Assembly (NCBI GenBank): GCA_031841125.1
Contig: CM063113.1
Coordinates: 36,273,197-36,337,196 of the forward strand
DNA: 64,000 nt
Direction: 5' to 3'
Origin: Acanthococcus lagerstroemiae
Taxonomy: Eukaryota > Arthropoda > Insecta > Hemiptera > Eriococcidae
Under the pieces are notes generated by a model that had not been told where the DNA came from, searched no databases, and worked only from the letters and a program-made list of their open reading frames with translations. Numbering within the stretch: position 1 is the first letter of the stretch; each line of letters starts with the position of its first letter. The translations under genes and the position numbers were made by a program. This document shows positions 32,386-46,665 of the stretch, piece by piece.

Positions 32386-35300
32386 ATGGCGAAAATCTTC
32401 GTATTGGAAACTGCTAGGGGAAAACTGATAAATACATTTTATTCGAAATTTTCTCCTCTATCCAGAATTTCAAACCGCACTGCTCTAACTGCCTCCGTTT
32501 CTGTCTTTTTTCGGGTGAAAAAATTTTCGGAGAGCTTCGGCGTCGGGGCTGGGGCTAGTTACTCAATTTTTCGTGGCGAATTCGAATCCGTTGTCAAAAT
32601 TGAGCTAGAGTGATTTTTTGACCCCTTTTGATCACATTTTCGAGTATAATACGGCAATTTTGCCAGATTTTCAAAAATGTAGTGACGCCTTCAACTCGTT
32701 GGATCTGCAATACAATTCGCATCAAATGGCATTTGCGAGAATGCGAATTTCCTTGGGCGAACTGGTAAATGGCGAAAATCTTCGGAATGGAAACTGCTAG
32801 GGGAAAACTGAAAAATACATTTTATTCGAAATTTTCTCCTCTATCTAGAATTTCAAACCGCACTGCTCTAACAGCCTCCGTTCCAAAATTATTCGCAAAT
32901 TGTCGGTTCGCCCCAGAAAAATAGAAATATTGAAAACGTCAATTGGTGTGCGATGTGTGGCATACTCAACGCGTCGAAGGCGCAAACACAAAAATGTCTT
33001 CAGTTACGTGTATCTCGGCAACGGAGGGTCGCCACCAAATTCGAACACCAAATTCGAACTCAGCGTGAAGAACTGAGTAAAAAACAGTCTTCAATTCAAA
33101 AATTTTGATTTTTGAAAATTTTGAAGATTTCTCCATACTATACATCATGTCTTTTTTCAGGTGAAAAAATTTTCGGAGAGCTTCGGCGTCGGGCTGGGCT
33201 AGTTACTCAATTTTTCGTGGCGAATTCGAATCGTTGTCAAAATTGAGCTAGAGTGATTTTTGACCCCTTTTGATCACATTTTCGAGTATAATACGGCAAT
33301 TTTGCCAAATTTTCAAAAATGTAGTGACGCCTTCAACTCGTTGGATCTGCAATACAACTCGCATCAAGTGGCATTTGCGAGAATGCGAATTTCCTTGGTA
33401 AATGGCGAAAATCTTCGGAATGGAAACTGCTAGGGGAAAACTGAAAAATACATTTTATTCGAAATTTTCTCCTCTATCTAGAATTTCAAACCACACTGCT
33501 CTAACAGCCTCCGTTCCAAAATTATTCGCAAATTGTCGGTTCGCCCCAGAAAAATAGAAATATTGAAAACGTCAATTGGTGTGCGATGTGTGGCATACTC
33601 AACGCGTCGAAGGCGCAAACACAAAAATGTCTTCAGTTACGTGTATCTCGGCAACGGAGGGTCGCCACCAAATTCGAACACCAAATTCGAACTCAGCGTG
33701 AAGAACTGAGTAACAAACAGTCTTCAATTCAAAAATTTTGATTTCTGAAAATTTGAAGATTTCTCCATACTATACATCAGTCTTTTTTCGGGTGAAAAAA
33801 TTTTCGGAGAGCTTCGGCGTCGGGTGGGGCTAGTTACTCATTTTCGTGGCGAATCGAATCGTTTCAATTGAGCTAGAGTGATTTTTGACCTTTTGATCAC
33901 ATTCGGTTAAACGCAATTTTGCAATTCAAATAGTGACGCTTCAATCTTGATCTCAATACAATTCGCATCAAATGGCATTTGCGAGATGCGAATTTCCTTG
34001 CATGAAATGGCGAAAATCTTCGGAATGGTAAACTGTAGGAGAAACTGAAAATACATTTCTTCGAAATTTGCTCTATCTGAATTTCAACCCAGATCTCTCA
34101 AAGCCTCTTCCAAATTTTGCAAATTGTCGTTCGCCCAGAAAAATAGAAATTGAAAACGTCAATTGTGGCATGTGTGGCATCAACGCGTCGAAGGCGCAAA
34201 CACAAAATCTTCGTTACGGTATACTCGGCAACGGAGGGTCGCCACAATATTCGAACACCAAATTCGAACTCACGATTAAGAACTGAGTAACAAACAGTCT
34301 TAATTCAAAATTTTGATTTTGAAAATTTTGAAGATTCTCAATATAAACATCATGTCTTTTTTCGGTGAAAAATTTTCGGAGAGCTTCGAGCGCGGGCTGG
34401 GTAGTTACTCATTTTTCGTGGCGAATTCGAATCCGTTGTCAAAATTGAGCAGATGATCTTTTGACCCTTTAAATCACATTTCAGTATAATAGGCAATTTT
34501 TGCCAAATTTTCAAAAATGTAGTGACGCCTTCAACTCGTTGGATCTGCAAAAAATTCGCATCATGGCATTTGCGAGATGCGAATTTTTCGTGGTAAATGG
34601 CGAAATCTTCGGAATGAAATGCTATGGGAAAACTGAAATACATTTTATTCGAAATTTTCTCTCTATCTGAATTTCAAACCGATGCTCTAACTGGCCTCGT
34701 TCCAAATATTCGCAAATTGTCGGTTCGCCCCAGAAAAATAGAAATATGAAAACTCGGTGGACATGTGTGGCAAACTAAAACTCGATCTAATGGCGCAAAC
34801 CAAAATGTCATTTCATACGTGATCTCGGCAACGAGGGTCGCCCAAATTCGAATCCAAATTCGACTCAGCGAGAAAATGAGTAAAAAACAGTCTTCAATTC
34901 AAAATTTGATTTTTGAAAATTTTGAATTTCCAACACTAACATCATGTCTTTTTCGTGTTGAAAAGATTCGGAGAGCTTCGGCGCGAAGCTGGGGCTCAGA
35001 TTACTCATTTTCGTGGCGAATCGAGAAAACCATTGTCAAAATTGAGCAGATGATTTTTGACCCCTTTTGATAATTTTCGAGTATAATACGGCAATTTTGC
35101 CAAATTTTCAAAAATGTAGTGACGCCTTCAACTCGTTGGATCTGCAATACAATTCGCATCAATGGCATTTGCGAGAATGCGAATTTCCTTGGCATGTAAA
35201 TGGCGAAAATCTTCGGAATGGAAACTGCTAGGGGAAAACTGAAAATACATTTTATTCGAAATTTTCTCCTCTATCTGAATTTCAAACCCACTGCTCTAAC

Positions 35301-38300
35301 AGCCTCCGTTCCAAATTATTCGCAAATTGTCGGTTCGCCCCAGAAAAATAGAAATATTGAAAACGTCATTGTTGGATGTGTGCAATCAAACTCGAAGGCC
35401 AAACCAAAAATGTTCGTGACGTCATTCGGCAACGTGGTCCAAATAACCAATTCGAACAGCGCTGCGAAGATAGAAAATTTCCTTGAATTCAAAATGTGAT
35501 TTGAAATTTAAACTTCTGAATAAAATCATTTTTTTCGGATTTCAAATTTTCGGAGAGTTCGCACGACTGCGCTACGCTCTGTTCCAAAATTTTTCGCAAT
35601 GGCGTTCGACCGAATGCAAAATTGAATAGATAATTTTTGCATTTGGATCACTTTCGAGGCAAACGGCAAATTGTGCAATTTTCAAATGTAGGACGGCTTC
35701 AACCGTATTGCAACAATTCAACTCGCGTGACAATTGGAAAAACGTTTCATTCAAATTTTGATTTTGAAAATTTTAGAATTGACAATCTAGTAAATATTTT
35801 TTTGTGAAAATTTTCGTCGCTCTCCAGAATGCATACCATCTTCTGGAACGACCTTGTTCAAAATTGATAGTGTGTTTTCGACCACTTTGATAATTATTCG
35901 ATATAATTCGTGCAATTTTGCAGATTTTGCAAAAAGTAGTGACGCTCAACCTGAAATGCATCATTCCATTAATCGGCATTTGCGGATGCCAATTTCGGCA
36001 ACTTGAAATCAGCTGAAAACTGAAGGAAACGCTTAGTGCAAAAATTAAATTTTTAAATTTGAAATTTCTCCTCTATACATAGATTTTTACCGATGTAAAA
36101 ATTCGGAGCTCGTGCCAAATATTGCGGCAATTTCGTTTCGTCCGAAAAATGAATATTAAGTCAAATTGGTCGATGTTTTTGACCCGTCGATTAGGCAAAC
36201 ACGAAATTTTCATATTTCTCAAAAAGGTGCGCCTTCAACATTGGAAACCAATCGAATCTCATCGTGAAGAATGTTGAAAAAACAGTCGTTAATTTCAAAT
36301 TTTGATTTTGGAAAATTTCGAAGGATGCTCAGGAAACATAAAATTTTTTTTCGGAAAAATTTTCGATCGAATTTCAGCGCGAGGCTGAACAGCTCACTTC
36401 CAAATTATTCGGCAATTCGTCGACCCGAATAAATCAAAATTGAGAGATATTTGTTGACACCTTTGCATACCAACGTCGAGAGTAAACGACAAAAATTTCT
36501 TCAGTTTCAAAAATGTATGGAACGCGAGCCCTGATTGCATACACCATCAGAACTTGCGTGAGAATGAGAATCATAAAGTCTTCAATTCAAAAATTTGTAA
36601 TTGGAAAAGTTAGGAAATTCTCAAATACATCTTTTGTTTTGGTGAATAAATTTTCAACCGGCACTGCTCGTAGCTGGTCCGTTATCCAAAATTTTCGCAA
36701 TTGAACGTTGTCCAAAAATAGAATTTGAAAGTCAATTTTGACTTTTGATCAACTTCGATAGTAAACGCAAATTTTGCCAAATTTTACAAATGTGCAACGG
36801 GGTCCCTCAAATTCGTACCAATACGAACTCACGATCTGAGTAAAAAACAGTCTTCAATTCAAAAATTTTGATTTTTGAAAATTTTGAAGATTTCTCCATA
36901 CTATACATCATGTCTTTTTTCAGGTGAAAAAATTTTCGGAGAGCTTCGGCGTCGGGGCTGGGGCTAGTTACTCAATTTTTCGTGGCGAATTCGAATCCGT
37001 TGTCAAAATTGAGCTAGAGTGATTTTTTGACCCCTTTTGATCACATTTTCGAGTATAATACGGCAATTTTGCCAAATTTTCAAAAATGTAGTGACGCCTT
37101 CAACTCGTTGGATCTGCAATACAACTCGCATCAAGTGGCATTTGCGAGAATGCGAATTTCCTTGGTAAAGGGCGAAAATCTTCGGAATGGAAACTGCTAG
37201 GGGAAAACTGAAAAATACATTTTATTCGAAATTTTCTCCTCTATCTGGAATTTCAAACCACACTGCTCTAACAGCCTCCGTTCCAAAATTATTCGCAAAT
37301 TGTCGGTTCGCCCCAGAAAAATAGAAATATTGAAAACGTCAATTGGTGTGCGATGTGTGGCATACTCAACGCGTCGAAGGCGCAAACACAAAAATGTCTT
37401 CAGTTACGTGTATCTCGGCAACGGAGGGTCGCCACCAAATTCGAACACCAAATTCGAACTCAGCGTGAAGAACTGAGTAAAAAACAGTCTTCAATTTCAA
37501 AATTTTGATTTTTGAAAATTTGAAATTTTCATTATACATCATGTCTTTTTTCGGGTGAAAAAATTTTCGGAGAGCTTCGGCGACGAAGCTGGGGCTAGTT
37601 ACTCAATTTTTCGTGGCGAATTCGAATCCGTTGTCAAAATTGAGCTAGAGTGATTTTTTGACCCCTTTTGATCACATTTTCGAGTTAAACGGCAATTTTG
37701 CCAAATTTTCAAAAATGTAGTGACGCCTTCAACTCGTTGGATCTCAATACAATTCGCATCAAATGGCATTTGCGAGAATGCGAATTCCTTGGGCGAACTG
37801 GTAAATGGCGAAAATTCGAATGGAAATTGGAAAACTGAAAATATACATTTTAATTCGAATTTTCTCCTCTCAAAATTCAAACCGAATGCTCTACGCCCCG
37901 TAAAAATTATTCGCAATTTGTCGGTTCGCCCGAAAATAGAAATTGAAAACGTCAATTGTTGCGTGTGGGCATACTCAACGCGTCGAAGGCGCAAACACAA
38001 AAATGTCTTGTGATCTCGCAACGGAGGCGCCACCAAATTCGAACACCAAATTCGAATCAGTGAAAATGATAATAAAGGTTAAAAAATTTTGATTTTGTAA
38101 ATTTTGAAGATTTCCATATATCTCGTCTTTCTTTAAAAAATTTTCGGAGAGTTCCGTCGGGTGGGGCTAGTTACTCAATTTTTCGGCGAATCCGAATCCG
38201 TTGTCAAAATTGATGAGTGATTTTTTGACCCCTTTTATCACATTTTTGAGTATAATCGGAATTTGCAAATTTTCGAATTAAGTAGGACGATCAACTCGTT

Positions 38301-41300
38301 GATCGCAATAGCAACATCAAGTGCATTTCGAAATCGATTTCCTGTAATGGAAAATCTCGGAATGGAAACGCTGGGAAAACTGAAAAATACATTTTATTCG
38401 AAATTTTCTCCTCTATCTAGAATTTCAAACCGCACTGCTCTAACTGCCTCCGTTCCAAAATTATTCGCAAATTGTCGGTTCGCCCCAGAAAAATAGAAAT
38501 ATTGAAAACGTCAATTGGTGTGCGATGTGTGGCGGACTCAACGCGTCGAAGGCGCAAACACAAAAATGTCTTCAGTTACGTGTATCTCGGCAACGGAGGG
38601 TCGCCGCCAAATTCGAACACCAAATTCGAACTCAGCGTGAAGAATTGAGTAAAAAACAGTCTTCAATTCAAAAATTTTGATTTCAGAAAATTTGAAGATT
38701 TCTCCATACTCATGTCTTTTTTCGGGTGAAAAAATTTTCGGAGAGCTTCGGCGTCGGGGCTGGGGCTAGTTACTCGATTTTTCGTGGCGAATTTGTATCC
38801 GTTGTCAAAATTGAGCTAGAGTGATTTTTTGACCCCTTTTGATCACATTTTCGAGTATAATACGGCTATTTTTCCAAATTTTCAAAAATGTAGTGACGCC
38901 TTCAACTCGTTGGATCTGCAATACAATTCGCATCAAACGGCATTTGCGAGAATGCGAATTTCCTGGTAAATGGCGAAAATCTTCGGAATGAAACTGCTAG
39001 GGGAAAACTGAAAAATACATTTTATTCGAAATTTTCTCCTCTATCTAGAATTTCAAACCGCACTGCTCTAACAGCCTCCGTTCCAAAATTATTCGCAAAT
39101 TGTCGGTTCGCCCCAGAAAAATAGAAATATTGAAAACGTCAATTGGTGTGCGATGTGTGGCATACTCAACGCGTCGAAGGCGCAAACACAAAAATGTCTT
39201 CAGTTACGTGTATCTCGGCAACGGAGGGTCGCCACCAAATTCGAACACCAAATTCGAACTCAGCGTGAAGAACTGAGTAAAAAACAGTCTTCAATTCAAA
39301 AATTTTGATTTTTGAAAATTTTGAAGATTTCTCCATACTATACATCATGTCTTTTTTCGGGTGAAAAAATTTTCGGAGAGCTTCGGCGTCGGGGCTGGGG
39401 CTAGTTACTCAATTTTTCGTGGCGAATCCGAATCCGTTGTCAAAATTGAGCTAGAGTGATTTTTTGACCCCTTTTGATCACATTTTCGAGTATAATACGG
39501 CAATTTTGCACAATTTTCAAAAATGTAGTGACGCCTTCAACTCATTGGATCTGCAATACAACTCGCATCAAATGGCATTTGCGAGAATGCGAATTTCCTT
39601 GGGCGAACTGGTAAATGGCGAAAATCTTCGGAATGGAAACTGCTAGGAGAAAACTGAAAAATACATTTCATTCGAAATTTTCTCCTCTATCTAGAATTTC
39701 AAACCGCACTGCTCTAAGAGCCTCCGTTCCAAAATGATTCGCAAATTGTCGGTTCGCCCCAGAAAAATAGAAATATTGAAAACGTCAATTGGTGTGCGAT
39801 GTGTGGCATACTCAACGCGTCGAAGGCGCAAACACAAAAATGTCTTCAGTTACGTGTATCTCGGCAACGGAGGGTCGCCACCAAATTCGAACACCAAATT
39901 CGAACTCAGCGTGAAGAACTGAGTAAAAAACAGTCTTCAATTCAAAAATTTTGATTTTGAAAATTGAAGATTTTCCATACTATACATCATGTCTTTTTCG
40001 GTGAAAAAATTTTCGGAGAGCTTCGCGTCGGGCTGGGCTAGTTACTCAATTTTCGTGGCGAATTCGAATCCGTTGTCAAAATTGAGCTAGAGTGATTTTT
40101 TGCCCTTTTGATCACATTTTCGAGTATAATACGGCAATTTTGCACAATTTTCAAAATGTAGTGACGCCTTCAACTCATTGGATCTGCAATACAACGCATC
40201 AAATGCATTTGCGAGAATGCGAATTTCCTTGGCAACTGGTAAATGGCGAAAATCTTCGAATGGAAACTGCTAGGAGAAAACTGAAAAATACATTTCATTC
40301 GAAATTTTCTCCTCTATCTAGAATTTCAAACCGCGACTGCTCTAAGAGCCTCCGTTCCAAAATGATTCGCAAATTGTCGGTTCGCCCCAGAAAAATAGAA
40401 ATATTGAAAACGTCAATTGTGTGCATGTTGGCAACTCAACGCGTCGAAGGCGCAAACACAAAATGTCTTCAGTTACGTGTATCTCGGCAACGGAGGGTCG
40501 CCACCAAATTCGAACACCAAATTCGAACTCACGTGAAGAACTGAGTAACAACCGTCTTCAATTCAAAAATTTGATTTCTGAAAATTTGAAGATTTCTCCA
40601 TACTATACATCATGTCTTTTTTCGGGTGAAAAAATTTTCGGAGAGATTCGGCGTCGAAGCCGGGGCTAGATACTCAATTTTTCGTGGCGAATTCGAATCC
40701 GTTGTCAAAATTGAGCTAGAGTGATTTTTTGACCCCTTTTGATCACATTTTCGAGTATAATACGGCAATTTTGCCAAATTTTCAAAAATGTAGTGACGCC
40801 TTCAACTCGTTGGATCTGCAATACAATTCGCATCAAATGGCATTTGCGAGAATGCGAATTTCCTTGGGCGAACTGGTAAATGGCGAAAATCTTCGGAATG
40901 GAAACTGCTAGGGGAAAACTGAAAAATACATTTTATTCGAAATTTTCTCCTCTATCTAGAATTTCAAACCGCACTGCTCTAACAGCCTCCGTTCCAAAAT
41001 TATTCGCAAATTGTCGGTTCGCCCCAGAAAAATAGAAATATTGAAAACGTCAATTGGTGTGCGATGTGTGGCATACTCAACGCGTCGAAGGCGCAAACAC
41101 AAAAATGTCTTCAGTTACGTGTATCTCGGCAACGGAGGGTCGCCACCAAATTCGAACACCAAATTCGAACTCAGCGTGAAGAACTGAGTAACAAACAGTC
41201 TTCAATTCAAAAATTTTGATTTCTGAAAATTTTGAAGATTTCTCCATACTATACATCAGGTCTTTTTTCGGGTGAAAAAATTTTCGGAGAGCTTCGGCGT

Positions 41301-42898
41301 CGGGGCTGGGGCTAGTTACTCAATTTTTCGTGGCGAATTCGAATCCGTTGTCAAAATTGAGCTAGAGTGATCTTTTGACCCCTTTTGATCACATTTTCGA
41401 GTATAATACGGCAATTTTGCCGAATTTTCAAAAATGAAGTGACGCCTTCAACTCGTTGGATCTGCAATACAATTCGCATCAAATGGCATTTGCGAGAATG
41501 CGAATTTCCTTGGGCGAACTGGTAAATGGCGAAAATCTTCGGAATGGAAACTGCTAGGAAAACTGAAATCATTTTATTCGAAATTTCTCTCTATCTAGAA
41601 TTCAAACCGCATGCTCAACAGCCTCTCCAAATTATCAATTTCGTTGCCAAAAAATAAATATTGAACCATGTTCGATGTTAACTCACGCTCGAAGCGAACA
41701 CAAAATTCATAGGATTGAACAGGTCGCCACCAATCGAACACAAATTCGAACTCACTGAAACGATAAAACAGTCTTCAATTCAAAAATTTTGATTTAAATT
41801 TAAGATTTCTCCATACTATACATCATGTCTTTTTTCGGGTGAAAAAATTTTCGGAGAGCTTCGGCGTCGGGGCTGGGGCTAGTTACTCAATTTTTCGTGG
41901 CGAATTCGAATCCGTTGTCGAAATTGAGCTAGAGTGATTTTTTGACCCCTTTTGATCACATTTTCGAGTATAATACGGCAATTTTGCCAAATTTTCAAAA
42001 ATGTAGTGACGCCTCCAACTCGTTGGATCTGCAATACAACTCGCATCAAGTGGCATTTGCGAGAATGCGAATTTCCTTGGTAAATGGCGAAAATCTTCGG
42101 AATGGAAACTGCTAGGGGAAAACTGAAAAATACATTTTATTCGAAATTTTCTCCTCTATCTAGAATTTCAAACCACACTGCTCTAACAGCCTCCGTTCCA
42201 AAATTATTCGCAAATTGTCGGTTCGCCCCAGAAAAATAGAAATATTGAAAACGTCAATTGGTGTGCGATGTGTGGCATACTCAACGCGTCGAAGGCGCAA
42301 ACACAAAAATGTCTTCAGTTACGTGTATCTCGGCAACGGAGGGTCGCCACCAAATTCGAACACCAAATTCGAACTCAGCGTGAAGAACTGAGTAAAAAAC
42401 AGTCTTCAATTCAAAAATTTTGATTTTTGAAAATTTTGAAGATTTCTCCATACTATACATCATGTCTTTTTTCGGGTGAAAAAATTTTCGGAGAGCTTCG
42501 GCGTCGGGGCTGGGGCTAGTTACTCAATTTTTCGTGGCGAATTCGAATCCGTTGTCAAAATTGAGCTAGAGTGATTTTTTGACCCCTTTTGATCACATTT
42601 TCGAGTATAATACGGCAATTTTGCCAAATTTTCAAAAATGTAGTGACGCCTTCAACTCGTTGGATCTGCAATACAACTCGCATCAAATGGCATTTGCGAG
42701 AATGCGAATTTCCTTGGGCGAACTGGTAAATGGCGAAAATCTTCGGAATGGAAACTGCTAGGGGAAAACTGAAAAATACATTTTATTCAAAATTTTCTCC
42801 TCTATCTAGAATTTCAAACCACACTGCTCTAAGCTCGTTCCAAAATTTTCGCAAATTGTGGGTTCGCCCCAGAAAATAAAAATATGAAAACGTCAATT
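32386..42898. repeat. tandem satellite, ~640 bp unit
   Basis: Head-to-tail copies are recognised by landmarks such as GACGCCTTCAACTCGTTGG (32687, 33328, 34525, 37096, 40797, 42649 and others) and AACGTCAATTGGTGTGCGAT (about 32937, 33574, 39137, 39785). Spacing is about 635-650 bp. Clean copies are nearly identical. Others (about 33830-36840, 37500-38390, 39955-40260, 41560-41800) show many one- or two-base losses. About 290 bp of each unit, from GTATCTCGGCAACGGAGGGT to the GTTGTCAAAATTGAG region, matches the ~295 bp satellite further right. Repeated 60-codon frames (MTPFDHIFEYNTAIL) arise from the repeat and are not genes. Confidence 0.95.
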
Positions 42899-45395
42899 CC
42901 AAAATTTGGGTCCCCTTTTTAAAGATTTTTTCCCTTTTTTTTTGGGGAAAAACCAAAAAAAAATTTTTAAAAAAGGGAAAGTTTTTTTTTTTAAAAAAAA
43001 AAAAAATTTTTTCCGGGGGGGGAAAAATTTTTTTGGGGGGGTTTAAAAAAAAAAAAAAAATTTTTTTTTTTCCTCCCTTCAAAAAACCCCAAAAATTTTT
43101 TTTTTTTTTAAAAAATTTGGGGGGCCCCCAAAAAAAAAAAAAGGGAAAAGGGGGTTTTTTTAAAAATTTCTTTTTTTTAAAAAAAAAGGGTTTTTAATTT
43201 TTTTTGGGGGGGCCCCCCAAAAAACCCAAAAAGGGGGGTTGGGGGTTTAAAAAATTTTTTTTAAAATTTTTTTTAAAAAAAAGAGAAAATTTTTTTTTTT
43301 TTTTAAAAAAATTTTGGGGAATTTTTTTTTTTTTGGGTTTTTTTTGGGGTTTCCCCTTTTTAAAAAGGGGGTTTTTTTTTTTTAAATTTGGAAATTTTTT
43401 GGGAAAAAAATTTAAAAAAAACCCCAAAATTTTTTTTTTTTTCCCCCCTTTTTTTTGGTTTTTTTTTTTCCCCCAAAAAAAAATTTTTGGCCCCGGAAAA
43501 AAAAAAAAAAAATTTTTTTTTGGGGGGGCCCCCCGGGGCCCCCCCCCCCTTTTTTTAAAAATTTTTCCCCAAAAAAAAAAATTTTAAAAAATTTTTTAAA
43601 AAATTGGAAAAAAAACCTTCAAAAAAAAATTTTTTTTAAAATTTTTTTTTTTTTTCCCCCCAAAAAATTTTTTTTAAAAAAAAAAAAACCCCCCAAAAAA
43701 ATTTTTTTAAAAAAAATTTTTAAAAAAAAAAAAATTTTTTTTTTAAAATTTTTAAATTTGGGTTTGGGGGCCCTTTTTTTTTTTTTTTGGGGCCGTTCCT
43801 TTTAAATTAAAAAATTTTTTTTAAAACCCCCTTTAAAAAAAAAAATTTTTTTTTTTGCAAAAATTTTTGGGGGGCCCCCCGGGGGGAAAAAAAAAAATTT
43901 TTTTCCCCTTTCAAAAACCGTTTCCGGGGGGGGGGAAAAAAAACCCTTTTTTCCCCCGGGAAAAAAAAAAAAATTTAATTGGTTTTTTTTCCCCCCGGGG
44001 GAAACCCCCCCCTTTCCCCCCCCGGGGGGCCCCGAAAAATTTAAATTTTTAAAAAAATTGGGTAAAATTTTTTAAAAAAAATTTAAAAAAAAAAATTTTC
44101 CCCAAATTAAAAAAAAAAACCCCTTTCCCGGGGGGGCTTTTAAATTTTTTTTCCAATTTAAAAAAAAAAAAAAAGGGGGGTTTTTTTTTTTTTTTCCCCT
44201 TTTGGGGGGAAAAAAAACCCCCCCGGGGGGGGGAAAAACCTTTTTTGGGAAAAAACCCAAAGGTTTTTGGGGGGAAAAATTTTTTCCCCTTTTTTTTTCA
44301 AAAAATTTGGGGGAAAAAAAAAAAAAAGTTTTTTTTTTTTTAAAAAAAAAAAGGGGTTTTTCCCCTTTTTTTTTTTTTTTGGGGAAAAAAAATTAAAAAA
44401 AAAAAAATTTTTTTTTCCCTCAAAAACCAAAACCCCCCCTTTTTTTTCCTTTTTTTGGGAAAAGGGGGGCCCCCAAAAAAAAATTAAAACTTAATTTTTT
44501 TTTTTAAAAAAAGGTTTTTGGGGGAAAAAAATTTTTTTTTTTTTTTTTGGGGGGTTTTTCCCCCAAAAAAACCCAAACCCCGGGGGGAAATTAAAAAAAT
44601 TTTTTAATTTAAAAAATTTTTGGGTTTTTTTTAAATTTTTTTTTTATTCTTTTTTGGGGGAAAAAAAAATTTTTTAATTTTTTGGGGGGGGGTTTTATTT
44701 TTTTTTGGGCAATAAAAATTTTAAAAAAAAAATTTTTTTTCCCCCCAAATTAAAAGGAAAACCTTTTAAAAAGGGGGCCCCAAAAAAATTTTTTAAAAAA
44801 ATTTCTAAAAAAATTTTTAAAAAAAAAACCCCCCCCCTTTTTTTCCCCCCCCGGGAAAAAAGGAAAAAAAAAAAAAAATTTTTTTTCCCCCGGGGGTTTT
44901 AAACCCCCCAAAACCCCCTTTCCTTTTTTAAAATTTTCCCGGCGGGGGGTTTTTTTAAAAAAAAAAGGGGGTTTAACGGGGGGGAAAAAAACCCCCCCCC
45001 CAAGGGGAAAAAAAAACCCCCCAAAAAAAAAAAAAAAAACCCCCCCCCAAAAAAAAAAAACCCCCAAAAAATTTTTTTTTTAAAAAAAATTTTTTTTTTA
45101 AAATTTTTTTTTAAAAATTTTTTGGGGGGGAAAAAAAAAACCCCCGGGGGGGGGGGAAAAATTTTTTTTTTTTTCCCAAAAAAAATTAAAGGGGGCCCCC
45201 CTTTTGAAAAGGGGAAAAAAACCCCCTTTTCCCCTTTTTAAAAAATTTTTTAAACCCAAAAAACCCCCCGGGGGAAAATTTTTTTTTTTCAAAAAAAAGG
45301 GGGGAAAAAAATTTGGGGGGGAAAAAAAAAAATTTTTAAAATTTCCCTTAAAAAAAAAAACCCACGGAAACCCCTTTTTGGGGGCCGGTTAATAT
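42899..45395. other. homopolymer-run block, likely assembly artefact
   Basis: Nearly the whole 2.5 kb consists of runs of 3-15 identical bases (A, T, G, C in turn), with almost no dinucleotide variety. It starts in the middle of a satellite unit and ends in the middle of another. The frames called here encode only Lys, Phe, Gly and Pro. I know of no natural sequence of this kind; an unpolished long-read consensus in the satellite is the likely cause. Confidence 0.9.
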
Positions 45396-46665
45396 TTTCG
45401 GCAAATGGAAATTGCTAAGGTTTTTAAACTCGAAAAATAAAAAATGTAGTGACGCCTTAAACTCGTTGGTCTGAAATACAATCGCATCAAAGGCATTTGG
45501 AGTTGCGAATTTTCCCTGGCGAATGTAATGCGAAATCTTCGGAAGGGAAATGCTGGTGAAAACTGAAAATAATTTATTCAAATTTTCTCCTTATCTAGAA
45601 TTTAACACACTTCTAACAGCCTCCGTTCCAAAATTATTCGCAAATTGTCGGTTCGCCCCAGAAAAATAGAAATATTGAAAACGTCAATTGGTGTGCGATG
45701 TGTGGCGGACTCAACGCGTCGAAGGCGCAAACACCAAAATGTCTTCTGTTACGTGTATCTCGGCAACGGAGGGTCGCCGCCAAATTCGAACACCAAATTC
45801 GAACTCAGCGTGAAGAATTGAGTAAAAAACAGTCTTCAATTCAAAAATTTTGATTTTTGAAAATTTTGAAAATTTCTCCATACTATACATCATGTGTTTT
45901 TTCGGGTGAAAAAATTTTCGGAGAGCTTCGGCGTCGGGGCTGGGGCTAGTTACTCGATTTTTCGTGGCGAATTCGAATCCGTTGTCAAAATTGAGCTAGA
46001 GTGATTTTTTGACCCCTGTTGATCACTTTTTCGAGTATAATAATGCAATTTTGCCAGATTTTCAAAAATGTAGTGACGCCTTCGACTCGTTGGATCTGCA
46101 ATACAATTCGCATCAAATGGCATTTGCGAGATTGCGAATTTCCTTGGGCGAACTGGTAAATGGCGAAAATCTTCGGAATGGAAACTGCTAGGGGAAAACT
46201 GAAAAGTACATTTTATTCGAAATTTTCTCCTCTATCTAGAATTTCAAACCGCACTGCTCTAACTGCCTCTGTTCCAAAATTATTCGCAAATTGTCGGTTC
46301 GCCCCAGAAAAATAGAAATATTGAAAACGTCAATTGGTGTGCGATGTGTGGCGGACTCAACGCGTCGAAGGCGCAAACACCAAAATGTCTTCTGTTACGT
46401 GTATCTCGGCAACGGAGGGTCGCCGCCAAATTCGAACACCAAATTCGAACTCAGCGTGAAGAATTGAGTAAAAAACAGTCTTCAATTCAAAAATTTTGAA
46501 GATTTCTCCAGACTATACATCATGTGTTTTTTCGGGTGAAAAAAATTTTCGAAGCTTCGGCGTCGGGGCTGGGGCTAGTTACTCAATTTTTCGTGGCGAA
46601 TTCGAATCCGTTGTCAAAATTGAGCTAGAGTGATTTTTTGACCCCTTTTGATCACATTTTCGAGT
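45396..46665. repeat. tandem satellite, ~640 bp unit, continued
   Basis: Two clean copies (landmark AACGTCAATTGGTGTGCGAT near 45681 and 46331) after an eroded one. They share variants not seen in most left-hand copies (GGCGGACTCAACGCG, CACCAAAATGTCTTCTGTT), so they form a subfamily. The array ends at about 46665 in TTTTCGAGTGTACCTCGGGA, where it passes into a single diverged unit of the 295 bp type. Confidence 0.9.

Noticed and set aside
42783..45392. Numerous 60-127 codon frames rich in Lys, Phe, Gly and Pro
   Set aside because: They are translations of homopolymer runs in the artefact block and have no protein-like content.
32618..46191. Repeated 60-codon frames (MTPFDHIFEYNTAIL and MMYSMEKSSKFSKIKIF types)
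   Set aside because: They recur at the satellite period and vary with unit erosion, so they follow from the repeat and not from selection for a protein.
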